This document shows positions 1 through 5,703 of a stretch of DNA of 8,397 nt, in pieces. This DNA comes from HGM05232 sp036661515 (GTDB taxonomy: Bacteria; Bacteroidota; Bacteroidia; Bacteroidales; Muribaculaceae). The stretch lies in the NCBI GenBank assembly GCA_036661515.1, contig JAVWYO010000089.1:1-8397 (forward strand). Direction: 5' to 3'. Position 1 is the first letter of the stretch; each line of letters begins with the position of its first letter. The notes below the pieces were generated by a model. That model worked only from the letters and a program-made list of their open reading frames with translations. It had not been told where the DNA came from and searched no databases. The position numbers and the translations under genes are program-made.

Positions 1-122
1 AATATAAATAAATGAGATAGAGAAAAGCGACGTAATAGAATTGATAAACAGGTAGTTTTAGGAAGGTGTTCCGCAATACTGCGGAGCAGATGTGGAGTTA
101 CCGCACGCTGGATCGTAATATT
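1..122. other. Non-coding stretch downstream of the ars operon
   Basis: No convincing gene is visible in this short edge region; the open stretches are short and resemble nothing I recognise. It contains a 6-bp inverted repeat, TCCGCA (70-75) and TGCGGA (80-85), with a 4-nt loop. A second copy of CCGCA at 101-105 could pair with the same TGCGG (80-84), so two mutually exclusive small stems are possible. No T-run follows on either strand, so I do not call it a terminator for the minus-strand operon that ends at 123. Confidence 0.4.
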
Positions 123-1091
123 TTATAGAATTATATTAAACAGATAGCCCGATAAAACAATAAAAAGAGCAACTACTCCAAAAAATATGCCTATTAATCG
201 CCATGTCATTACTTTTTTTAGTAATGTGGCTTCGGGTAGAGATAATCCTACAACAGCCATCATAAATGCGATTGCTGTTCCTAAAGGAACTCCTTTTGCA
301 ACAAAGACTTGTATTATAGGTACTACTCCAGCTGCGTTTGCATACATGGGGACACCAACAATCACTGCTAATGGTACTGAATACCAATTATCTTTAGATA
401 AATATGTCTCAAAAAAACCTTCGGGAACAAACCCGTGCATCACTGCGCCGATTCCAATGCCTATAATTACATAAATCAAGACCCCCTTAACGATGTTAAA
501 AGCATCTTTCAGAATACTTGGAATGCGTTTGATAAAAGGAATGTGTTCCAATTCCCATTTTGCTGTTTCTTTCTGTGACTGAGCTTGAATTTGACGAACC
601 CAATCACTCAAATATCGTTCGAGTTTAAATTTTTCGAGTATATATCCGCCTATCATTCCAAGTAGTATGCCCGAAATTACATATATTAGTGTAGCTTTAA
701 GTCCAAATGCTCCAAGAAACATTGCCACAGCCACCTCATTGACTAATGGAGAAGTTATTAAAAAGGCAAATGTTACACCAAGAGGAATCCCACCCTTTAC
801 AAATCCAATAAATAGTGGTATTGATGAACAACTACAAAATGGTGTTATTGCTCCAAATACAGATGCAAAAAGATATTGAAAGCCATATAGATTGCGTGTA
901 GTAAGAAAATTTCGTAATCTATCGATTGGAAAATAGGCATTCACAATACCCATTAGCGCACTAATAAGAAATAGTAAAAAGACTATTTTAAGAGTATCAT
1001 AAAAAAAGAAATTGAGGGCAATTCCTATTTGTGTTTCGGGACTAAGACCGAAGGTTCCATATACAAGCCAATCAGCAAAATATTGTATCAT
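123..1091 (-). CDS. DUF318/ArsP-family permease (putative arsenical efflux)
   Basis: This 322-residue polytopic inner-membrane protein belongs to the DUF318 (ArsP/YraQ-type) permease family, several members of which export trivalent arsenicals. The family signature TPFCSCSSIPLF is at residues 83-94. C86 and C88 are the only two cysteines in the protein, so they are the obvious candidate metalloid ligands. Membrane segments lie at about 33-52, 70-95, 100-127, 132-152, 200-220, 238-262, 268-285 and 298-320, with a hydrophilic loop at about 153-196 splitting the protein into two halves. The halves look like an internal duplication: GGIPLGVTFAF near 100-110 and KGVPLGTAIAF near 266-276. Its ATG overlaps the arsC stop as ATGA (1088-1091), indicating translational coupling, and it is the last gene of the operon. 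No ArsA ATPase, ArsB or Acr3 is present, so this is the only export candidate. Whether it moves arsenite or organoarsenicals cannot be read from the sequence. Confidence 0.88.
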   Translation of the reverse strand: MIQYFADWLVYGTFGLSPETQIGIALNFFFYDTLKIVFLLFLISALMGIVNAYFPIDRLRNFLTTRNLYGFQYLFASVFGAITPFCSCSSIPLFIGFVKGGIPLGVTFAFLITSPLVNEVAVAMFLGAFGLKATLIYVISGILLGMIGGYILEKFKLERYLSDWVRQIQAQSQKETAKWELEHIPFIKRIPSILKDAFNIVKGVLIYVIIGIGIGAVMHGFVPEGFFETYLSKDNWYSVPLAVIVGVPMYANAAGVVPIIQVFVAKGVPLGTAIAFMMAVVGLSLPEATLLKKVMTWRLIGIFFGVVALFIVLSGYLFNIIL

Positions 1092-1510
1092 TGCTTCTTA
1101 ATCTCCTTAATGTAAAATTCTTTAAATTGTAATTTTATTTCATCTCTTACCCTACAAAATTCATTCTTAATAAATTCGGCAGAACCAACAGCGTGTGAAG
1201 GGTCGTCAAATCCGATATGTAACCGATGTTTTACTTTGCCTATAAATGCAGGGCAGGTTTCATTTGCTTCACCACAAACGGTTATCACGTAATCCCACTC
1301 CTCATGTAAGTATCTTTCTACGGAATCAGATGTGTTTTGTGAAATATCAATACCAACCTCAGCCATAGTTTGCACGGCTCCATTATTGAGCGTTCCTGTG
1401 GCTTGTGTGCCTGCCGAGCATACGGTTATATCTTTGTCAAATGACTGTAAAAAGCCATGTGCCATTTGACTACGACAACTGTTGCCTGTGCATAAGATTA
1501 AAACTTTCAT
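1088..1510 (-). CDS. arsC: Arsenate reductase, thioredoxin-coupled (LMW-phosphatase fold)
   Basis: This cytoplasmic enzyme reduces arsenate to arsenite. The 140-residue protein has the low-molecular-weight phosphatase P-loop CX5R at residues 7-13 (CTGNSCR), where C7 is the nucleophile and R13 the oxyanion binder. The redox relay cysteines C79 and C86 lie in VCGEANETCP, followed by the conserved GFDDP (100-104). The spacing C7-C79-C86 is the same as the Cys10-Cys82-Cys89 triad of the staphylococcal pI258-type enzyme, which places it in the thioredoxin-dependent class rather than the glutaredoxin-dependent plasmid R773 class. The ATG is 13 bp after the stop of the upstream redox gene, and its stop overlaps the permease start, so the genes are co-transcribed. 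The neighbouring CAGC protein may supply electrons, although a housekeeping thioredoxin could do the same. Confidence 0.93.
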   Translation of the reverse strand: MKVLILCTGNSCRSQMAHGFLQSFDKDITVCSAGTQATGTLNNGAVQTMAEVGIDISQNTSDSVERYLHEEWDYVITVCGEANETCPAFIGKVKHRLHIGFDDPSHAVGSAEFIKNEFCRVRDEIKLQFKEFYIKEIKKQ

Positions 1511-1523
1511 ATTATAAATTGCA

Positions 1524-1757
1524 TTATCTGGTTAACAACTCTTTAACCTCTGTAAGCGATAGCTTTTTCCCTTTTGAAATAACTATTTCATTAACGACTA
1601 ATGCTGGCAATTGCATGACGTTGTATGCCATAATCTTAATCATATCTTCCTCCTTAATTACTGTGGCATTTAATTGCAATTCCAATACTGCCTGTTTTGT
1701 CGTTTCATAAAGAGCTTTACACCCTGCGCACCCTGTTCCTAATACTTTAATTTCCAT
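1524..1757 (-). CDS. Thioredoxin-like small redox protein (TM0996/MTH895 type)
   Basis: This 77-residue single-domain thioredoxin-fold protein begins MEIKVLGTGCAGCKALYE. The redox motif is CAGC (C10, C13) and the cis-proline is P51 in QLPALVV. Length and motif placement fit the short thioredoxin-2-like family (TM0996/MTH895) that often sits beside DUF318 permeases. I chose the ATG at 1757 because the protein then starts directly at the first beta strand, as relatives do. An in-frame ATG at 1796 would add 13 residues (MFCDLQTLKNIIK), but it lies inside the operator-like repeat and leaves an unusual N-terminal tail. The gene is third-party redox support for the operon: it may recycle ArsC or hand a reduced arsenical to the permease. 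Both roles are inferred. Confidence 0.85.
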   Translation of the reverse strand: MEIKVLGTGCAGCKALYETTKQAVLELQLNATVIKEEDMIKIMAYNVMQLPALVVNEIVISKGKKLSLTEVKELLTR

Positions 1758-1785
1758 TTTTATTATGTTTTTTAATGTTTGTAAA

Positions 1786-1803
1786 TCGCAAAACAACGAA
1801 CAT
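1786..1803 (-). promoter_or_regulatory. Second ArsR operator-like site inside the operon
   Basis: This 18-bp stretch in the arsR-redox gene gap matches 2172-2189 of the main operator at 16 of 18 positions in the same orientation; the two mismatches are adjacent in the middle. One half-site, CGAACAT (1797-1803), is intact, whereas the other keeps only TCG of the CGAACAT-type arm. On the minus strand its centre reads TTGTTTTG, one base from the -7 consensus TAnnTTTG, so a weak internal promoter or a second repressor site is possible. It lies about 30 bp upstream of the chosen redox gene start. Confidence 0.5.
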
Positions 1804-1826
1804 CTATTATTAAAAAAACGAGCTTC

Positions 1827-2156
1827 TTATTTGCAGCATGATTTTTTGTTGTTACAGCAAGAAAAGAATGTTTCAAATAGCTTTTTAGCTAAAATCCAAT
1901 TCTCTTTATTTACGCAATAACGCACCTTTGGAGGTTCAATCTCCCCTTGTATTAATCCCGCGTCTTTAAGCTCTTTAAGGTGTTGTGAAACGGTAGCTTT
2001 TGCAATTGGTAATTCATCGTGAATATCACCAAAGAAGCAACTATCTTGCTTTGCCAAGAATTCCATAACCGTAATTCTTGCAGGGTGTCCAAGAGCTTTA
2101 GCAAAGCGAGCAATTTGTTCACTGTTAGCCGTATAATCTCGATTCTGGTGTGTCAT
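1827..2156 (-). CDS. arsR: ArsR/SmtB-family arsenic-responsive repressor
   Basis: This 109-residue winged-helix dimeric repressor carries the ArsR signature: ARFAKALGHPARITVMEFL at 16-34, then the recognition-helix segment ATVSQHLKELKDAGLI at 54-69 and the wing at about 70-82. It would bind the operator at its own promoter and release it when a trivalent arsenical or antimonial binds. The classical ELCVCD metal site of E. coli-type ArsR is missing; the corresponding region reads CFFGDI, with one cysteine (C40). Instead the C-terminus is cysteine-rich, with C100, C101, C107 and C108 in SCCNNKKSCCK, plus C81. A CC-x5-C arrangement near the C-terminus matches the site I recall for Acidithiobacillus-type ArsR, so sensing is probably through that tail. 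It is the first gene of the operon and therefore autoregulated; the next gene starts 69 bp downstream. Confidence 0.93.
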   Translation of the reverse strand: MTHQNRDYTANSEQIARFAKALGHPARITVMEFLAKQDSCFFGDIHDELPIAKATVSQHLKELKDAGLIQGEIEPPKVRYCVNKENWILAKKLFETFFSCCNNKKSCCK

Positions 2157-2165
2157 ATTTGTTAT

Positions 2166-2191
2166 TTATGTTCGCAAAAATACGAACATAA
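2166..2191. promoter_or_regulatory. Predicted ArsR operator (26-bp palindrome)
   Basis: Perfect 9-bp arms, TTATGTTCG (2166-2174) and CGAACATAA (2183-2191), flank an 8-bp centre. The total of 26 bp corresponds to the 12-2-12 geometry typical of ArsR/SmtB operators. It ends 10 bp upstream of the arsR start codon, the expected place for an autoregulatory site. The centre is exactly the -7 promoter box on the minus strand, so bound repressor would cover the RNA polymerase contact. Assignment to this ArsR is inferred from position and symmetry. Confidence 0.75.
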
Positions 2192-2205
2192 TTTTGTAAT
2201 TCAAA
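2175..2205 (-). promoter_or_regulatory. arsR operon promoter (Bacteroidetes type)
   Basis: Read on the minus strand, TATTTTTG (2182 to 2175) matches the -7 consensus TAnnTTTG exactly. TTTG (2205 to 2202) matches the -33 element with a 19-nt spacer, within the usual range for Bacteroides sigma-ABfr promoters. Transcription would start near 2170, leaving a leader of only about 14 nt before the arsR ATG at 2156. No Shine-Dalgarno sequence is present, as is normal in this phylum. Confidence 0.75.
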
Positions 2206-2249
2206 TTATTTTGTATTAAAAAAATATCAAGAAGCTATATTATTTTTTG

Positions 2250-2257
2250 TATCTTTG
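2250..2257 (+). promoter_or_regulatory. -7 promoter box for the SulP gene
   Basis: TATCTTTG followed by CACCC is the most typical form of the Bacteroidales housekeeping -7 box. No clear TTTG is found 19-21 nt upstream, so the -33 element is weak. The predicted start near 2262 gives a leader of about 85 nt. The box lies about 60 bp from the ArsR operator, outside direct overlap, so repression by ArsR is not obvious. Confidence 0.7.
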
Positions 2258-2285
2258 CACCCTCATTTCAAAGACTATAAAATTT

Positions 2286-2309
2286 TGCTTATTCTCATAT
2301 ATATAAGCA
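2286..2309 (+). repeat. Small inverted repeat in the SulP mRNA leader
   Basis: TGCTTAT (2286-2292) and ATAAGCA (2303-2309) form a perfect 7-bp stem with a 10-nt loop inside the predicted 5' leader. It is A/T-rich and lacks a U-tract, so it is not a terminator. It could be a regulatory protein site or a weak mRNA structure, or simply chance in AT-rich DNA. Confidence 0.3.
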
Positions 2310-2346
2310 TTTAGCCTTTTACCAGAATAAAAACTATAATAATATA

Positions 2347-4059
2347 ATGAATTTTACAGGAAAATTAGAATTTAAGCCTAAGTTGCTTACAGAACTTAAG
2401 CATTACAGCTTGGGCAAATTTAAGGACGATTTAATTGCAGGTATTGTTGTGGGCATTGTTGCTCTACCTCTTGCTATTGCCTTTGGTATTGCATCGGGCG
2501 TTACGCCCACCGTTGGGCTTATTACCGCTATAATTGGTGGATTTCTCGTGTCGGCTTTAGGTGGAAATAGCGTACAGATAGGGGGGCCTACGGGTGCTTT
2601 TATTGTTATAGTTTACAATATAATTCAAAATTTTGGATTGGAAGGACTTGCTATTGCCACATTTATGGCAGGTATTATTCTTATCATACTTGGCGTTTTC
2701 AAGCTTGGCACTGTCATTAAATTTATTCCTTATCCTATTGTGGTGGGGTTCACGAGTGGTATTGCGCTTACAATTTTTTCTACACAGATAGTTGATTTTT
2801 TTGGTCTTTCTATCGATAAAATATCATCTGATTTTATATCTAAATGGATAATTTATATTCAAAACTTTGATACAATCAGTGTGCCAACGCTCATCGTTGG
2901 AATTGTAACTCTTGCAATTATTATAGCATCGCCATATCTTCATAAGAAGTTGCCAGGCGCGCTCATAGCTATTATTGTAATGACTGTGATAGTGTATTTC
3001 CTAAAAGGAGTTTATGGTGTTACTGGCATAGAAACTATTGGCGACCGTTTTGGTTCGCTACCTAATGATATTCCTGCGCCTCAAGCACTTGGGCTGAATA
3101 TGGAAACGATAAATAAACTTCTACCTTCGGCATTTACTATTGCAATACTTGGAGCTATCGAATCGTTACTTTCGGCTACCGTTGCAGACGGAGCAACTGG
3201 TAGTAGGACTAATTCAAATACTGAATTAATAGGGCAAGGTGTTGCTAATATTGTAGTCCCATTTTTTGGTGGAATACCAGTTACTGGAGCAATTGCTCGA
3301 ACGATGACAAATATAAGCAATGGAGGACGCACTCCTGTTGCTGGAATTATTCATGCCATTGTCCTATTGCTAATATTTCTATTTTTAATGCCACTTATCA
3401 ACTATGTTCCTATGGCTTGCCTTGCAGGAGTTCTTGTTATGGTGGCATATAACATGAGTGGCTGGCGCACTGTGCTTGCAATTTTAAAAAGTCCTAAATC
3501 AGATATTTCTGTGCTGATAGTTACATTCTTGCTGACAGTTATTTTTGACTTAACTATTGCAATCGAAATAGGATTGCTTCTTGCAATTTTATTATTCTTA
3601 AAACGTGTTATGCAAAATACTCAAATCAAAGTTTTTAGTGAGCAAATTGACATTTCTGACGGAACAGAATCAAATAATCACGAAGTGCTTGATGTGGCTA
3701 AGGGTGTTGAAATATATGAAATAGATGGACCATTCTTCTTTGGTATTGCGACAAAATTTGATGAAGTAATGAGAGAAATGCGCGATAAGCCACTTGTGAG
3801 GATTATTCGTATGCGCAAAGTCCCATTTATTGATTCTACGGGTATTCATAATCTTGAAACACTTATAAAATCGTCACAAAAAGAAGGTATTCATATAGTC
3901 CTTTCGGGTGTTAATCCACAAGTTCATGAAGTGCTACTTCATGCTAACATTGAGAAATTAGTTGGAGCCGACCATATTTGCGACCACATAACTAAAGCAG
4001 TAGCTTTGTCAAATTCTTTTGTCGCACATAAAGAAAAGCTTCGCAAGATAAATTGGTAA
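2347..4059 (+). CDS. SulP-family anion transporter with STAS domain
   Basis: This 570-residue inner-membrane transporter of the SulP (SLC26) family likely moves sulfate, bicarbonate or another small anion; the substrate cannot be fixed from the sequence. The N-terminal segment DDLIAGIVVGIVALPLAIAF (27-46) and QIGGPTGAF (about 77-85) are family hallmarks of the first membrane helices and the anion site. TVADG (278-282), then SNTELIGQGVANI and GGIPVTGAIARTMTNI, form the second conserved block. The membrane domain ends near residue 420. A cytoplasmic STAS domain follows (about 440-555), with the DST loop at 496-498 (FIDSTGIHNL), which is where phosphorylation or nucleotide binding occurs in STAS relatives. 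The length is complete for the family. The start has an AT-rich leader and no Shine-Dalgarno. It is divergent from the ars operon and appears monocistronic. Confidence 0.92.
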   Translation: MNFTGKLEFKPKLLTELKHYSLGKFKDDLIAGIVVGIVALPLAIAFGIASGVTPTVGLITAIIGGFLVSALGGNSVQIGGPTGAFIVIVYNIIQNFGLEGLAIATFMAGIILIILGVFKLGTVIKFIPYPIVVGFTSGIALTIFSTQIVDFFGLSIDKISSDFISKWIIYIQNFDTISVPTLIVGIVTLAIIIASPYLHKKLPGALIAIIVMTVIVYFLKGVYGVTGIETIGDRFGSLPNDIPAPQALGLNMETINKLLPSAFTIAILGAIESLLSATVADGATGSRTNSNTELIGQGVANIVVPFFGGIPVTGAIARTMTNISNGGRTPVAGIIHAIVLLLIFLFLMPLINYVPMACLAGVLVMVAYNMSGWRTVLAILKSPKSDISVLIVTFLLTVIFDLTIAIEIGLLLAILLFLKRVMQNTQIKVFSEQIDISDGTESNNHEVLDVAKGVEIYEIDGPFFFGIATKFDEVMREMRDKPLVRIIRMRKVPFIDSTGIHNLETLIKSSQKEGIHIVLSGVNPQVHEVLLHANIEKLVGADHICDHITKAVALSNSFVAHKEKLRKINW

Positions 4060-4073
4060 TTTACTGCGAAGCT
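4037..4073 (-). terminator. Hairpin terminator between convergent genes
   Basis: A perfect 9-bp inverted repeat, AGCTTCGCA (4037-4045) and TGCGAAGCT (4065-4073), encloses a second nested stem, TAAATT (4049-4054) and AATTTA (4058-4063), around a GGT loop. On the minus strand the stem is followed by TTTTCTTT, so it should end the portal-like transcript. On the plus strand only an A-rich run follows, so termination of the SulP mRNA there is less certain. The stem overlaps the last SulP codons and its stop codon (4057-4059). Confidence 0.72.
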
Positions 4074-4090
4074 AATGATGAGAAAAAAGT

Positions 4091-5602
4091 TTAGATATTT
4101 GTGATTAAATTGTCGCGGAGCTTTCGGAATGAGTTGAATGTTTCAAAAATATCGGCGAGAGCTATGGCAGAATTTTCCGTTTGACGGTCATAGAGTTGAG
4201 CTCCAGTCCCATTTCCTGCCGTCTTGCCTTGTAATGCTCCCGACACGCCTGATATCTCTTCAAATAGTTTCATTTGCAGAGATAAAAGTTCATAAGCACC
4301 AATATTGGTGGCATTTGTAGAGATTTGTTGAGGCAGTAACGAACGTCCTGCTTCAAAAGGAATAATGCCGTTGCTGCTCGACCATGTACGCTTAATATCT
4401 TCCCATGTGAATCCGTCGGGGAGGGCATCGGTAGGAAAGAGTAATACACCTTTGGCACTTGCACCCATTATGTGGTCAACGAGTGTGATAAGACGATTGA
4501 TATATTTTTGCTGGTCGATAATATCTTCTACAAATGAGTGAATTTCACCGTCGGTGAGAGGATACATTTTTAGTGCATAAGGGTGTGAGTGATGATTATA
4601 TGGCGAATCGTATTCTTTTAGCAGATCGCCCATCGGCGAAATCCAACGACAGTGCCACATCTCTTCAATGTCCCATTGTGTATCAATAACTGGTGTATTT
4701 GTTTTGCTACGCATGGCATTTTGTGCTTCGATCTCTGGCAATGTTGCATTATCGGCAATGTAATAAGTGCCATAGGCATAGTCGTGGCATTTTATTATTT
4801 CTCTGCTTTCGAGAGTCCACACTTCAATAACACGACATTTCCCAGAATTGGTGTGCCAAAAGTCAGCTCCCTTTTCATTATTAGCACCAATGATGCTTTG
4901 TGTGTTAATTATGCGATTGCCTATATTTGTGGAGTAAATACTTCTGAGCCACGCTGCGCGATCGCGATTGCCATCGGCAAGACGCATTATTAACTCACTG
5001 ATGCTCATGTCGTGGAGCTCGCCAATTATTTCACAATCCCATGCCCGAGCATCTTTAATAGCGTTAGTAAAAAAATGATTTATATTGATGTTATCAACTC
5101 TAATACCGTTTTTATTAAGTCTACGCTTCAAACTCACTTTTTGTACACAACACCCCGAAATAAGAAATTCTTCAAGCCCACGACTATCTAATTCGTCAAG
5201 AATATTATCCTCGTATGCCTTTGCTAATAGGTCGGGCATTGGCTCCGTTTCGCTTGTTTGTGGTTTGGTATCACTATCTATCATATAATTAGATGTTTTA
5301 TCACGCTTTGCCATGACTGTGGTGCGGAATCGTCCAACGACGCTTTTAACGAGCTGACGAATAAGATTATTTGCAAGAGGTTCTTTTCCACTTTCTTCAA
5401 TTAATTGACTTTCGGGAATGCGCCTTCCGTCCTTTGACTTCACAAGGTCGCCCCACTGATTGCCATAGGTGAAATTCTTATTTCGCTGGCGAACTGCTCT
5501 TAATTGAGAAGCATTTATCCAAGTGCTATAAGCTGCATTAAGCACATTGATTGTATCATTATCAATTTCGTTATAGAGTGAATCATGCTTAGACTTCTTC
5601 AT
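4091..5602 (-). CDS. Phage portal-like protein (P22-portal type), probably C-terminally truncated
   Basis: Portal proteins form the dodecameric ring at one vertex of a phage capsid through which DNA is pumped. This 503-residue, soluble protein shows the expected layout: a basic N-terminus with helices (about 1-100, including PLANNLIRQLVKSVVGRFR), a wing region with several tryptophans (about 130-330), then the stem-like segment VEDIIDQQKYINRLITLVDHIMGASAKG and the late GVSGALQGKTAGNGTGAQLYDRQ region (from 452). I assign the family from overall pattern, not from a single catalytic motif. It stops at FRKLRDNLITNI, where Bacteroidetes phage portals, as I recall them, continue for roughly another hundred residues; SulP coding sequence begins only 31 bp beyond, so the missing part is not nearby. 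No terminase, protease or capsid gene is adjacent. A -7 box and the hairpin terminator suggest it can still be transcribed. Confidence 0.72.
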   Translation of the reverse strand: MKKSKHDSLYNEIDNDTINVLNAAYSTWINASQLRAVRQRNKNFTYGNQWGDLVKSKDGRRIPESQLIEESGKEPLANNLIRQLVKSVVGRFRTTVMAKRDKTSNYMIDSDTKPQTSETEPMPDLLAKAYEDNILDELDSRGLEEFLISGCCVQKVSLKRRLNKNGIRVDNININHFFTNAIKDARAWDCEIIGELHDMSISELIMRLADGNRDRAAWLRSIYSTNIGNRIINTQSIIGANNEKGADFWHTNSGKCRVIEVWTLESREIIKCHDYAYGTYYIADNATLPEIEAQNAMRSKTNTPVIDTQWDIEEMWHCRWISPMGDLLKEYDSPYNHHSHPYALKMYPLTDGEIHSFVEDIIDQQKYINRLITLVDHIMGASAKGVLLFPTDALPDGFTWEDIKRTWSSSNGIIPFEAGRSLLPQQISTNATNIGAYELLSLQMKLFEEISGVSGALQGKTAGNGTGAQLYDRQTENSAIALADIFETFNSFRKLRDNLITNI

Positions 5603-5625
5603 AGTTATATGTATTAAAAATATTG

Positions 5626-5633
5626 CAAATATA
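5626..5633 (-). promoter_or_regulatory. -7 promoter box for the portal-like gene
   Basis: On the minus strand TATATTTG (5633 to 5626) matches TAnnTTTG exactly and gives a leader of about 20 nt to the ATG at 5602. I see no TTTG at 19-21 nt upstream, so the -33 element is not supported. The ten bases ACTATATTTG recur facing the other way at 5690-5699. Confidence 0.55.
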
Positions 5634-5691
5634 GTATTGGTTAAGCTGAGATAGATGTTGAAAAAATGACAAATGATGTGTGAAAAATAAC

Positions 5692-5699
5692 TATATTTG
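5692..5699 (+). promoter_or_regulatory. -7 promoter box immediately before the MutS-like gene
   Basis: TATATTTG matches TAnnTTTG and ends only 4 nt before the ATG at 5704. Transcription from it would begin at or within a base or two of the start codon, giving a leaderless or nearly leaderless mRNA. No clear -33 TTTG is visible. If this box is real it excludes the upstream ATG at 5680 as the translation start. Confidence 0.5.
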
Positions 5700-5703
5700 T
5701 ACC

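Larger units (their letters stand above)
5626..5699. repeat. Inverted 10-bp repeat joining two divergent promoters
   Basis: CAAATATAGT (5626-5635) is the exact reverse complement of ACTATATTTG (5690-5699). Each copy contains a TAnnTTTG box pointing outward, one toward the portal-like gene and one toward the MutS-like gene. A further pair, ATAGTTAT (5601-5608) and ATAACTAT (5688-5695), strengthens the symmetry. The DNA between is AT-rich and without a gene. Confidence 0.5.

Noticed and set aside
70..85. TCCGCA/TGCGGA hairpin as terminator of the ars operon
   Set aside because: Short stem and no T-run on the minus strand after it.
187..474. 95-codon plus-strand frame opposite the permease
   Set aside because: It is antisense to a well-supported membrane protein gene and its translation shows no family features; the same holds for the frames at 667-879, 1405-1710, 2019-2219, 3081-3332, 4138-4464, 4652-4993, 5085-5288, 6066-6347 and 6729-6947.
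1758..1796. Upstream ATG adding 13 residues to the redox protein
   Set aside because: Relatives start directly at the first beta strand, and the extension overlaps the operator-like repeat.
2264..2346. Riboswitch in the SulP leader
   Set aside because: Only a 7-bp AT-rich stem is visible, with no known aptamer core and no expression platform.
5680..5703. Upstream in-frame ATG adding MKNNYICT to the MutS-like protein
   Set aside because: The stretch contains the TATATTTG box, so transcripts from it would not include this ATG, and the added residues look like translated promoter DNA.
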